Assembly (NCBI GenBank): GCA_017525855.1
Contig: JAFXSE010000003.1
Span: 62,001-126,000, forward strand
Source of the DNA: Bacilli bacterium
GTDB taxonomy: Bacteria > Bacillota > Bacilli > RF39 > UBA660
Direction of reading: 5' to 3'
DNA: 64,000 bases
Both the position numbers and the translations under genes were made by a program. Under the pieces are notes generated by a model. The model did not search any database, had not been told where the DNA came from, and worked only from the letters and a program-made list of their open reading frames with translations. Shown here one piece after another: positions 52,501 through 61,200 of this stretch (positions are counted from its first letter, which is position 1; each line of letters opens with the position of its first letter).

Positions 52501-52603
52501 CAATAGATGTAGTAGTAGAAGTAGTCATTAGTGCATTATTACTTCTACCACTATCATTTACTGTATTAATTCTTGGTATTCTTATCTTTGTTGAGCTAGC
52601 CAT
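49568..52603 (-). CDS. tape measure protein
   Basis: The 1011-residue protein has a coiled, Ser/Thr-rich N-terminus, then five hydrophobic Gly-rich repeats (GGLPGALLGG, GGIRGALLGG, GGVKGALIGA, GGVKGALIGV, GGFQGALIGA) between about 340 and 615 at roughly 65-residue spacing, and a long charged helical C-terminus. Such membrane-active repeats and position after the chaperone genes are typical of tape measures, which set tail length and enter the host envelope. At the usual 0.15 nm per residue it predicts a tail near 150 nm. Confidence 0.85.
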   Translation of the reverse strand: MASSTKIRIPRINTVNDSGRSNNALMTTSTTTSIDKNLKELINITNTIKNNQIQEAKNSSSQLIKIDKNLDRNIAEFKKAYGNFVTTTEHNSTTIETDSDDGTSARISSRTETRSKSYGGSSRSHSNNVNDDKWMPYDGIASRSKRAMDKAASGFLPATAVSVATGGAINPVMLQALWGPLKEIVGLAKDVALLPFKAIGGIYNTGKNIGHGIGKLFGGFGGGGDDSGYGLQGETKATANAKNDKLYKKLDTIIDLIGKSNKVTVEEEGKPEFSWKDVIAKILMTVGLLSAAALAFLPELKEKATQWISDFLSGKLGISEGNAQLLGKAITDAIPGMVVGYMVGGLPGALLGGTAVAIYKNWDVLKQKWDEMMGNDGPDKPEGINISLEQFTGLAIGGGLGLKIGGIRGALLGGAVGYIAGTIVKFKNKLEKEAGSDKEVTWADAAVEAFNSATMTEKVVLAATMGFSVGGVKGALIGAGVVFGIEGIKLLKQRWDALHDEEGNLDLSKLTAIEVGALTAATAIPAAILGFKYGGVKGALIGVGVVTVAGLAVDMATKFKKLINGQLDDEDRSALTKEIMLSTTITGACIGLKAGGFQGALIGALIGATVGAGVSLVLNWDKVQSAFNTFTDTIGRAFGGLKMAYDRGGLSGVMSYIFSDADTEYRELADKEQSEIKKYLEEDLAFDMGSSGDAYIDGFGLVHYDAETGQITNIDDRGYSQERINQLWQAQKTRKANAGHNILDAKAVERIEGKFVTDKDKIAELEAKGGNKVTDEHWFWSNDHYAKIKGNWIELDKYAQAALTDKDAMERMKNMVHGILAYQKNHPGAKLDAKNQSFTLNGHTFNAQEMKDLVYLYEYASLEKSKGNIQIGAPDVNQENEKGEEKKEDEKGTAAKDTTQDAVLAAATQDIDLEKVNEAVEVKNEEMSLDNSLNREQREIKKANLEKSTEVYDALLELLGDINFKQYFEENLKLNRERNELIKEQEPSTNVISVNGSNKHKNINTQRGLVK

Positions 52604-52605
52604 AT

Positions 52606-52860
52606 CTATCTAAAACTATTCTTTTGTTGTTGTTCATTACGTTTCTTTTCTTCATCTACTAGATATTGAATATGTCTATTATAAAACCATTCAATATATT
52701 CCCATGGCATATTACAAAGATCATTGTATCCAATTTTTAAATTATTTATAATCCACCATTCTCTTTCGAGAATATCATTTAGACTATATTGCTGAAAAGA
52801 AATCTTCGAGAGATAATGAATATCCTCGAACCTCCTCTTTTCCACATTTTGGACATACAA
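52606..52860 (-). CDS. tail/baseplate assembly chaperone, second frame (gp51-like position)
   Basis: 84 residues containing NMPWEYIEWFYNRHIQYL and a polar Gln-rich end. It overlaps the previous gene by 77 bases in the +1 frame and has no ATG until codon 50; the frame opens with TTG. A perfect AGGAGG lies inside the overlap, either as a ribosome binding site for an ATT start 9 bases on or as a stimulator of +1 frameshifting. Paired overlapping chaperones before the tape measure are a hallmark of long-tailed phages. Boundaries are uncertain. Confidence 0.6.
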   Translation of the reverse strand: MYVQNVEKRRFEDIHYLSKISFQQYSLNDILEREWWIINNLKIGYNDLCNMPWEYIEWFYNRHIQYLVDEEKKRNEQQQKNSFR

Positions 52861-53536
52861 CTGTCATTTCTTCTCTAACACCCCAAATATTATCAGTAAA
52901 CCATTTTTCAATTGCTACAATATCTGATGCTGTTAAAGTGCCATCTTCAGCTAATTTATACATTTCAAATAATGATTTATTACCTTTAATTAAACACAAG
53001 TCTAATAAAAGTAATCTAGTCATAGTATCATTACCATCTAATCTATTTGCTTTAATAAAATCATCAATTTCAAGATCATCTTTAATAATTTTATTACGTA
53101 TATCTACTTCACCTAAATTATCTAATGTAATTTTACGTGTTAAATTTGGTAAATCATCAGGTGTATTAATAATCATATCACCAATATTCAATTCTTTTTC
53201 AATACGTTCATTACATGGTTTATGTTCAATTTCATCATATCCTTTACACTTAAAAATAAGTTTTATTGGATATTTTTCATATGTTGTAAATCTAATTTTA
53301 TAAAGAATATATTGAATATCAAACCAATATAATTCTTCAAATGTCATTTCTGGATTATCTATTGAAATAAGCTTTTTAATAAAATTAATATAATCTCTAT
53401 TTGTTTTTTGTTCTTTTTGAGATAAACTTAAAATAAACTTTTGTTCAATAGGTGTGATTCGACGTACACTAATACTAAATTCTTTATCATAAAGAATTTT
53501 TCCTGGTAAATCGATCGCATAATATTCTTGTGGCAT
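52784..53536 (-). CDS. baseplate hub assembly/tail chaperone (T4 gp26-like)
   Basis: The 250-residue protein opens with YYAIDLPGKILYDKEFSISVRRITPIEQKFIL and ends with a CPKCGKEE zinc-binding element before SLSLEDFF. A second Cys pair lies at about 92-103 (CKGYDEIEHKPC). This matches the gp26/baseplate-chaperone family upstream of tape measures in T4-like phages. It likely chaperones tape measure or hub assembly rather than being in the virion. Confidence 0.75.
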   Translation of the reverse strand: MPQEYYAIDLPGKILYDKEFSISVRRITPIEQKFILSLSQKEQKTNRDYINFIKKLISIDNPEMTFEELYWFDIQYILYKIRFTTYEKYPIKLIFKCKGYDEIEHKPCNERIEKELNIGDMIINTPDDLPNLTRKITLDNLGEVDIRNKIIKDDLEIDDFIKANRLDGNDTMTRLLLLDLCLIKGNKSLFEMYKLAEDGTLTASDIVAIEKWFTDNIWGVREEMTVVCPKCGKEEVRGYSLSLEDFFSAI

Positions 53537-53547
53537 AAATTTCTCCT

Positions 53548-54270
53548 TTATTGATTTTTATATACTTTTTCAATATCATAACTAGTAACTGAATAATCTT
53601 GTTGCATAATACCAGTAATAGCTTTATCCACAAGACTATATGGATTAGTTACAGTTTCTGATATAATAGAACTATTAACGTTCATTTGATTATAAACAAC
53701 TTTATCACACTTAAATCTTTGATTGATTGTAATTCTTTTTGGTGAGTCTTTATAATCTAATTTATATTGATCTTGTACTGTAGGAAATGCTCCAACTATA
53801 GTAAAATGCATTGCTGCTGGTAATACTGTTCCAATATTTCCAGGCCCATAAAAATATACTTCTATATTTTTTTTATAATTACACATAGAATTATAATATT
53901 CACCATCTTTATTGTATACTAAACCACGCCATGCTGCTAAATATGCTTGAGTTAACATACCTGCAGAAACATACATTGTAATATTAACTTCATCAAAATT
54001 TTCAATATCTGAAGGTAAATTTACCCAACCTGTACGAATACGTCTTGTATCTGTTTTAAATTTTAATGTACCAAAACTAATACCTTCTACAATTGGTTGA
54101 TATGATCCTAAACCAGCAGCTGTTGCAAATTTACTAAGAAAACTTGAATCTATATTATTAGAAGCATAGTTATAAATATTCAATTTAGGCATAATTACTT
54201 CCCAACTATTATCAATAGCTGGATCTGGTAAGCAATCTACAGTTAATGCACTTTGAAAACGTAAACCCAA
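53548..54270 (-). CDS. tube-like baseplate protein (gp54/gp48 type)
   Basis: The 240-residue protein has strands FGTLKFKTDTRRIRTGWVNL and VNITMYVSAGMLTQAYLAAW, resembling tail-tube folds. Position next to a second tube-like protein suggests the gp48-gp54 pair that starts tube polymerisation on the hub. Sequence similarity is not strong enough to say which is which. Confidence 0.6.
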   Translation of the reverse strand: MGLRFQSALTVDCLPDPAIDNSWEVIMPKLNIYNYASNNIDSSFLSKFATAAGLGSYQPIVEGISFGTLKFKTDTRRIRTGWVNLPSDIENFDEVNITMYVSAGMLTQAYLAAWRGLVYNKDGEYYNSMCNYKKNIEVYFYGPGNIGTVLPAAMHFTIVGAFPTVQDQYKLDYKDSPKRITINQRFKCDKVVYNQMNVNSSIISETVTNPYSLVDKAITGIMQQDYSVTSYDIEKVYKNQ

Positions 54271-54282
54271 AGTAATTCTCCA

Positions 54283-54972
54283 TTATAACTTATTTAAATT
54301 TGGTACCCAATCTAAACTTTTATCAATAACACTACCAACACTATTTGCAGCTTTAGTTAAAGTATTATTTACAGTCGGTATCAAAGAATATGAATTGTCA
54401 GCAAAGAAATCATAATTAAAATCAATAGAAACATCAATTGCTTTTGAACTACTTGGATCTAATTCACCAACTTGATAACCTATTGGATATACATTTTTTA
54501 ACCAAATAGTTCTTCTACCTAATTTTTTACCAGTACGCGGATCTATAACATGCCCACCTAATTCAATAGATGCAATAGTTGAATATAAAATACTTGGTAA
54601 TCTAGTACCTGCAATATTAGCATGAATTAAATCACACCATGCTTGTATAATATTTAATACACTACCTTCAAAATCTTCAGTAACTCTTACTTTCCAAACA
54701 CCAGATTTATTCTGAATAGTACCCCATTTTTTTCTATGTCCACCTAAAATTAATTCTGCTTGATTTACTTTTGTTCCAGGATAAGAATATGAAGTGCAAC
54801 GTAATCTTAATTCTTTAGCTGTAGCACAAGCTTCATTTCCAGAAATTTTACCTAATATTTGTTGCTCTAATTTGGCTAAAAGTAAACCTGGAGTATCACA
54901 AATAACAAATTCTACTTGCGACTGTTTAATTGGATCCTTTAATCCTCTAATTTCACTTAATTGTCTTAACAT
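54283..54972 (-). CDS. tail-tube paralogue / tube initiator
   Basis: The 229-residue protein parallels the tube protein at 17494: LRQLSEIRGLKDPIKQ vs LHPLSKVQNLKDPLKM, LRLRCTSYSYPG vs LELRCQTYGFPT, KSGVWKVRVTEDFEGS vs RAGDWKVTFTEVWDSS, and a final IDVSIDFNYDFF vs LTVDLSYNYF. It is thus a genuine paralogue, probably the first ring of the tube. A promoter motif lies 45 bases upstream. Confidence 0.75.
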   Translation of the reverse strand: MLRQLSEIRGLKDPIKQSQVEFVICDTPGLLLAKLEQQILGKISGNEACATAKELRLRCTSYSYPGTKVNQAELILGGHRKKWGTIQNKSGVWKVRVTEDFEGSVLNIIQAWCDLIHANIAGTRLPSILYSTIASIELGGHVIDPRTGKKLGRRTIWLKNVYPIGYQVGELDPSSSKAIDVSIDFNYDFFADNSYSLIPTVNNTLTKAANSVGSVIDKSLDWVPNLNKL

Positions 54973-55014
54973 ATTATATCATAAAAGGGGAAATTGTATT
55001 TTTTAATATATTAT

Positions 55015-55021
55015 GTAGAAC
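55015..55021 (-). promoter_or_regulatory. GTTCTAC-type promoter motif
   Basis: The minus strand reads AATAAGTTCTACATAATATA directly after the upstream gene's stop and about 45 bases before the tube-initiator gene. It is nearly identical to the copy at 45904 (AATAAGTTCTATTAAAC). Confidence 0.6.
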
Positions 55022-56053
55022 TTATTTATATCCAAATGCAGACAATACACTTTCTAGAAGTTCAATTCCTTCAATCATCTTTTCGGGTGCTTTAATAAAT
55101 TGAGCAGCTCTAAATCTAATAAATGTATATGGAGCTTTTTCATCATTATAGCCTTCAAGTCTAATATAATATTCATTTTTTAAGACTTTATATAATTCTT
55201 CATCAAAATTTTTATTTTTTATAGCAATAGAAAAAATATGGGAAGCAACTCTATTATTATATAATTTAAAATTATCATATATTAAATATTTACTAAAATA
55301 TTCCGTCATAATAGTATTAAATAATCTTAGTTTTTCTTGTCGCTTCAAAATTACTTGTAAACTTTTATAATACTCTTCTAACCAATTGTATCCTTTATTT
55401 CCTTCAATAGTATCTTCTTTTTTACAAACCAACATACCTTCATCAAAATCTTTAATTAGTGCATGAGCAGTAAAAACTATATAATCAAAAATTGAATAAT
55501 CTCTTGGAACCAAAAACATACCATGAACATCATCTAAAACCATAATATGTTGTATATTATTTTTAATTAAAGCTTCTTTCAATCGTATAAAAAACGTTTG
55601 TGGAACAATTCTACCTGTAGAAATATGTGTACCTATCATATAAACAAAAACTTTTTTATATAATTTAGCTTTTTGAATTACATTACTTATTTTTAAATTA
55701 CATATATCATCTATATAATTTAAAGTTAATACATTTTTACAATTTTTTAAATTATCTCTTACACTTGTATGTTCATCTTCCGAGCATATAATTAGCGTAT
55801 CATCATCTGCATATTTATTAAATAATTTATTTATAAAAAATGTTGCTTTTTTATCACATTTTATTTCATGCGTATCAGATGAAATATTACAATTTAGCAT
55901 TAAATTAAAATATTTGTCTAAAATCTGTTTATACTTAATCGGATCCTCTTCAATAGTTTCTGGTCTAGTATGAAAAAGCAATTCTTTTTCATTATTACTT
56001 AAAGGATCTCTATCTAACCACCATTGTATTTGTTGTTTTTCTTCATAATTCAT
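55022..56053 (-). CDS. PLP-dependent (fold type I) aminotransferase-like protein
   Basis: 343 residues from the ATG at 56051-56053, whose AUGA overlaps the thymidine kinase stop. Features of fold type I PLP enzymes are visible: LDDVHGMFL near 180 (Asp contacting the PLP ring, His stacking) and, 25 residues on, TAHALIKDFDEGMLV with a candidate Schiff-base Lys. A C-terminal small domain follows. It is shorter than typical 2-amino-3-ketobutyrate-type enzymes (390-400). Substrate unknown; modification of nucleotides or DNA bases is one idea because of the coupling to thymidine kinase. Confidence 0.5.
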   Translation of the reverse strand: MNYEEKQQIQWWLDRDPLSNNEKELLFHTRPETIEEDPIKYKQILDKYFNLMLNCNISSDTHEIKCDKKATFFINKLFNKYADDDTLIICSEDEHTSVRDNLKNCKNVLTLNYIDDICNLKISNVIQKAKLYKKVFVYMIGTHISTGRIVPQTFFIRLKEALIKNNIQHIMVLDDVHGMFLVPRDYSIFDYIVFTAHALIKDFDEGMLVCKKEDTIEGNKGYNWLEEYYKSLQVILKRQEKLRLFNTIMTEYFSKYLIYDNFKLYNNRVASHIFSIAIKNKNFDEELYKVLKNEYYIRLEGYNDEKAPYTFIRFRAAQFIKAPEKMIEGIELLESVLSAFGYK

Positions 56054-56634
56054 ATTTCTTTTCCTTTTAACCAATGCTTTCTACAAACAGCTTTATATGT
56101 AATATTTCCTTTTTCTATAGCTATTTGTTCTTTATTTACATCTAATTTGCCATCTATATACCTATTATGTAAGATAGCTTTTTCATAACAATCAGGTTCT
56201 TCACAAAGAGCTTCTAGTTCTTGAAATTTATCAGCAAAAGTCAATAAAGCCTCAGAACCAGAAAAAAGATGTCCATTAATATCCGTTTTAAGACCGTATG
56301 CAAGCACATTTATATTTTCTTGTTCAACTAACTTCGAAAGATAAATAATGTCTTCACGAGTCATAAATTGAGCTTCATCAACTAATATAGTTTTATAATC
56401 TAAAGTTTTGAGTTCTTCTTTTAAATTTTTAAAATAATAAGCCGGTATAGATTTATATTTAAGAAGTCTAGATGTTGTAATTCCCCATCCAAAAAAAGTA
56501 CCTTCTCTATTATCTATACTCGGCTTAATAACTACTGGATCTAGTCCTTTGCGTTTATATATTTCATATGTTTTCATTAATTCTGTAGTTTTTCCAGAAC
56601 CCATAACACCATAATAAAATATTAGACTAGCCAT
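56050..56634 (-). CDS. tdk: thymidine kinase
   Basis: The 194-residue protein has P-loop GVMGSGKTT at 9-17, Mg-binding DEAQF near 90, and the lasso YGLKTDINGHLFSGSEALL near 118-136, with zinc cysteines CEEPDC and VCRKHW. Length equals that of class II bacterial Tdk. It phosphorylates thymidine for dTTP synthesis, useful for an AT-rich genome. It is coupled by a 4-base overlap to the PLP-enzyme-like gene. Confidence 0.95.
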   Translation of the reverse strand: MASLIFYYGVMGSGKTTELMKTYEIYKRKGLDPVVIKPSIDNREGTFFGWGITTSRLLKYKSIPAYYFKNLKEELKTLDYKTILVDEAQFMTREDIIYLSKLVEQENINVLAYGLKTDINGHLFSGSEALLTFADKFQELEALCEEPDCYEKAILHNRYIDGKLDVNKEQIAIEKGNITYKAVCRKHWLKGKEI

Positions 56635-56688
56635 AAATCCTTCCTTATTTTATGAAATTTCTATCAAAAGAGGCGAAAGTTTACAACA

Positions 56689-57447
56689 TTATGAAAAAAT
56701 ATTACGTAATCTGTCTAAAATAGAAATTTCTTTTGTTATTTTGATTTGTTTTTCTTCCTTTAAATTTTTTATCAAATCATTATATTCAGCAACATATCTT
56801 CTTCTATACTTAGAATATTTTTTTATACGATAATTATATAAACTATCTAAAAAATTTTTCTTATTTTCTATAGTATTTTCTGAAAATACATTTTTAATTA
56901 TATTATAAGCCCCTCCTGGACCATGCTGTACAATTGTTGAATTTAATGCTGCTTGCATTATATTATCTTCTGAACACCATGATGTTAATTTTCCATAATT
57001 ATTTGCATCTAAACGTTTATATACTGGAATAATATGTGTATCTAATATAAAATTATCATATAATATTTGAAAATCTTTATTATCAGCTAATTTCTTCCAA
57101 GTATTTATAAATGTAGATTTTCCACAAAATGCAGCATCATATCCACCGGCATCTTGTAATTTATTGTAAATTATAATATTCTTATTTTTAATATATTGAA
57201 TAAAATAATCAAAGGTAGATAATCCATTCTTACTTCTTTTAGTAGAAATTTGCCATTTACCGTAAGAATAACCTCCATAACTATCTTTACCTACCGCTTT
57301 ATATCCTAAACCACCATTTTCATATTTTGCAACAATATTATGATTAAGATGTAAAGCTTCATAATTTGTTTCAGCTTTTACTGTATTTATATAACATAAA
57401 AAAGCTAAGCTAATATAAATACAAAGCCAAAGTTTTCTATTTATCAT
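56689..57447 (-). CDS. secreted lysin with N-terminal signal peptide
   Basis: The 252-residue protein begins with a Sec signal (LWLCIYISLAFLCYINTVKA). A domain follows of the kind found in phage lysins and VgrG C-termini: YENGGLGYKAVGKDSYGGYSYGKWQIS near 42-68, TFINTWKKLADN, and IMQAALNSTIVQHGPGGAYNI. The conserved Glu43 is a likely catalytic residue. Export by the host Sec system would deliver it to the periplasm without a holin. The C-terminus is basic. It is the second lysin in the window and unrelated to the GH19 enzyme. Confidence 0.7.
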   Translation of the reverse strand: MINRKLWLCIYISLAFLCYINTVKAETNYEALHLNHNIVAKYENGGLGYKAVGKDSYGGYSYGKWQISTKRSKNGLSTFDYFIQYIKNKNIIIYNKLQDAGGYDAAFCGKSTFINTWKKLADNKDFQILYDNFILDTHIIPVYKRLDANNYGKLTSWCSEDNIMQAALNSTIVQHGPGGAYNIIKNVFSENTIENKKNFLDSLYNYRIKKYSKYRRRYVAEYNDLIKNLKEEKQIKITKEISILDRLRNIFS

Positions 57448-57522
57448 ATTTTAAATCCTAATTTAATTCGCCTCTTTTAATTTGCATAATTAAACTATTT
57501 TTTCAAAAATTTGATACCGTAT

Positions 57523-57529
57523 ATAGAAC
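57523..57529 (-). promoter_or_regulatory. GTTCTAT-type promoter motif
   Basis: The minus strand reads ACTAGTTCTATATACGG about 75 bases before the secreted lysin gene, just past the preceding terminator. Confidence 0.6.
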
Positions 57530-57560
57530 TAGTTGTAAAACTATAATTTTCCATTTGTAA

Positions 57561-57593
57561 TAAAAAATGCCTTAGAAATAGATCTAAAGCATT
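57561..57593 (-). terminator. intrinsic terminator
   Basis: AATGCTTTAGA pairs with TCTAAGGCATT (one G-U pair), followed by TTTTTTA on the minus strand. It lies about 30 bases after the stop of the gene at 57622. Confidence 0.85.
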
Positions 57594-57621
57594 GTAATTA
57601 AAGAATTTTCATAAAGATTTC

Positions 57622-58224
57622 TTAAGGTGCATATGGACGACTATCATTTCCATAAACATCTCTTCCTCGATCCTTTTGGACAAAATATTCATCTGAATCA
57701 TATTGCATAGATTCTGGAGCTGTTTTATACTCTTCATAAGTTAAGTTTGGATTTTCATACCATTTTAAAAATTCATCCATATTAAACCATTCTATATAAT
57801 TTAATCCAGCTTCTTTTGCAACCAAACGCTTTAATGGATCTAAATCTCTCCAAGTATGAAGAATTTTCTCATAAAAACTATCTGGTTTAGCTATAGATTC
57901 TAACCATTTTACATCCTTGATACAATTTGGATCATTTTCATCAAATTTTCTTCTACCATGTTTAATATGTTTATTATAATTAAAACCAGTATCAGAATCA
58001 GGATCATAAAAATCTAATTGAAAATGTCTATTAGTTTCTGGATTAATAAAACGATCATCTGTATATGACATTATTAAGTTAGGATATTTTTCTTTAAGTT
58101 TTTCTTCAATAAATTCTTCATCATAACTAGAATTATATCCTGAATTTTTATCAAATACTTTTTTATCACCTTCTTCAAGATGAGTATTTAAAATATTTTC
58201 AACTAAATTTCTAAAGTGCATCAT
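57622..58224 (-). CDS. putative VSR-like (PD-(D/E)XK) nuclease-like protein
   Basis: 201 residues from the ATG at 58222-58224. The C-terminal half reads SFYEKILHTWRDLDPLKRLVAKEAGLNYIEWF, the 'W..rDplKR..Ak..gLnYiEf' pattern of VSR-like phage nucleases, preceded by FQLDFYDPDSD that could supply acidic residues. Canonical catalytic D...ExK is not clear, so it may be inactive or a structural relative. The N-terminus resembles the start of the giant upstream protein. It could also be a virion protein by context. Confidence 0.45.
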   Translation of the reverse strand: MMHFRNLVENILNTHLEEGDKKVFDKNSGYNSSYDEEFIEEKLKEKYPNLIMSYTDDRFINPETNRHFQLDFYDPDSDTGFNYNKHIKHGRRKFDENDPNCIKDVKWLESIAKPDSFYEKILHTWRDLDPLKRLVAKEAGLNYIEWFNMDEFLKWYENPNLTYEEYKTAPESMQYDSDEYFVQKDRGRDVYGNDSRPYAP

Positions 58225-58225
58225 T

Positions 58226-61200
58226 TTATTTTCCAAAAGTCTTGTACATTATACGCTCTGTAGGTTGACCGTGACCAATACGTTTATGTCTACCATATTC
58301 TGTAGGTAATGAGAAGGTGTATGGTTGACCTTTTGTATATTTAAATTTAGATTTTTTAGTTACAGTATCTAATTTGCCAGACATCATTGGAGAAGCAGCA
58401 TTCATTGCTTTACGAATTGTATTGCTGGCTTCACTCGTAGTTCCTTTACCACTTTTTATATCATTTAAATATATTTTAGCTAACGTAAAACTTTTATAAT
58501 CTTCATACTCATCGATATTTCGTTGAACCCAATTTAATACCATTATAACATCTTTAGTGGTTAATACATAGCGTTGTTTTTCAAAATCACCTCTATGACC
58601 GCCAATTAAACTATTAGTATTAAATCCACCAATACCTGCTGATAAATTATTACCTTGTACATTATAAATTTGTTTAATTAAAAATGTATAAGGGTCAGTA
58701 TTATCAGAATTTATAATATTATTTAATTTTTCTCTTTCTTTTTGATCAGAACCAGCTTTCCTATATAAATAATTTGCTTCTAATGCAGGTTTGTTAATAT
58801 CATGTGTAACTATTCCTTTGAATTCATCAGGAGTAACTACTTTTACATGTCTTGTTTTACTTCTACTATTACCTGGATCTTTTTCAATTTCAGTTGATTT
58901 TAAATTAAAAAAGTATGGATACTTTGTTTCCGGATCAACATTAATTGTTTCCAATGTAACCATTTCAGGTACGTAATCTTCACCATAGTAATATAACCAA
59001 ATATTATCAATATATGGAGTAAAATCAAAACCTAATTGTTTAGCATAATGTGTTAAAATTTGTCGAATACTATCTGGATTTTCAATTTTCATAGTATCTT
59101 CTTTATTTTTTCTTGTAATAGGTGAATAAATATCTTCATTTAAACTTTCTTGTTTAATAGTGGCTGTAATAGAATAAATCTTATTATCTATTGGATTAAC
59201 CATACCAATAATTTTATTATCATTATCTCTTACAATATGTCCACTTATTTTACCTAAAACTTTATTGTTTGTATCATAAGCAATATTATCTTTAACTTTA
59301 CCTATTACTTTTCTACTTAATTCTTTCTTTTCTTGTGGTGTTTTAAGATATGCTTTTTTATTTTTAGCAATTAACTGATCAAATTCTTTTTGAAGAGTAA
59401 GACCATAATCACCTCTTGTTTTTCTCCATAAACTTACAACATCACGCTTATCGAGAATATCACTTAAATGCGTATTTTTACCGTTATATTCAACAGTCGC
59501 TGTATCATAAAAATTGTCTATTTCTTCTTGACGATTTTGTAATGTCATTAATTGATCATCTACTGTATTATAACCATGAGATTTAGATATATGATCCATT
59601 ACAATACGATTTAAATTATTAGAATCAGTACCATTTACTTTGATTAAGTTTTGTAAAGTTTTACCATCAGTTGAATAATACTTATCTTTTTCTAACGGTA
59701 AACCACGAGTATCAACTTTAATTAATTCTATCTTTATATCTTCAGGATCTTTCCATGTATATAATCTGTTTTCACCTGGTATTTTTATAGTTTTTTCATT
59801 TTTAAGATTATATTTTTTCTCGGTATTTCTTAAAAATTCATCAAAATCCATATTATATTTCTTTTCAACACCAAGTAACGTTTTTAATCCAAACTCACTA
59901 TTTGGATTTAAAGTATCTTTTGATAAGTTAGAATAATTTAAGTAATCTGTATAATCAGATTTATATGAACCATCTTCATTTTGATTATTTTCAACTGGAA
60001 CTAAACCATCAGCTAAATATATAACTTTATATCTATCTATATTACCATTTTCTGTTTTAAATGATAATATACAATTTTGTCTCGGATCTCTCAAAGCTGG
60101 TGGAAAACCTAAATAAGCATTTGTTAAAGCAGCATGCTCATCTTGTTCACTTTGTCTCATTGAGTAACTATTCCATCTATTTTCAGCTGCTTTGTCTATT
60201 GCTTTTCTATTAAAACTATTTCTTTTTTCTGAAGCATTTGATCTTTCTCTTTTAAGATCTTTGATTTTTTCTTTATCTTCTTTATTAGCTTTTTCTTCAG
60301 ATAACTGTTTTAATGCTTTATTATAGATATCTCTCAATTTTGGTTGTTTTGTCTTTGGCATTTCACTCATATATCCTTCAGATGATTTTTTTTCATCACT
60401 AATATCGGTATCATTTAAATCATTATCCCAAGCTTCTAATGATAATTCTCTACTTGCAGAATTATAATAAGCATCTTTAAGACGTTTTAAATAATCCATA
60501 TTACGTAACTTTTTAAACAATAAATTACCACTTCCATATTCACCCTCAGAAGCTAAACTATCTTTACGTAATTTACCTAACATTTTCCATAAGGCACCTA
60601 TTGTAGAAGAATCTTTAGTTTCGATTGCGTCCTCAATTTCATTTGTAATTTCATCATATTGAGCTTGCTCAAATGATTTATCACAATAAGTATTTGTTGG
60701 TTGAATTACCCAATAATCATTTATTACAGAATAAATACCAGAAGTAACTAATGGTTCAGCCTTATTTTCACATCCAACTTCAACTGGTAAACCTTTTATT
60801 TTAATATCATACTTACTATTAAATACTGTTTTAGCCTCTTTTAAGTATTTAGATAACATTTCAGCATTCATACCAGTTTGTTCAAAATCAAAAACCAAAT
60901 GTAAATCAATATCACTTTGATCATTATAATTATAATTAGCATTACTTCCTGTAAAGTAAATATCTATTGGTTCAAACGGTAAATCTAAGTACTGTTTAAA
61001 TGTTTCAGCTACCTTTAATAAAGCTTCTTTAACATCAGATTTTAATTTATCATTTGATAAATCAAATAATTTTTCGTTTAATGATTGATTTATATCTTCA
61101 AAGAAAACATTATCTCCATATTTTTCTTCATTATCTAAAGTATTAACACCTTGATTTACATAAACTGCTTCTTCTTTTTTTGTAAATATAGGTATATATT

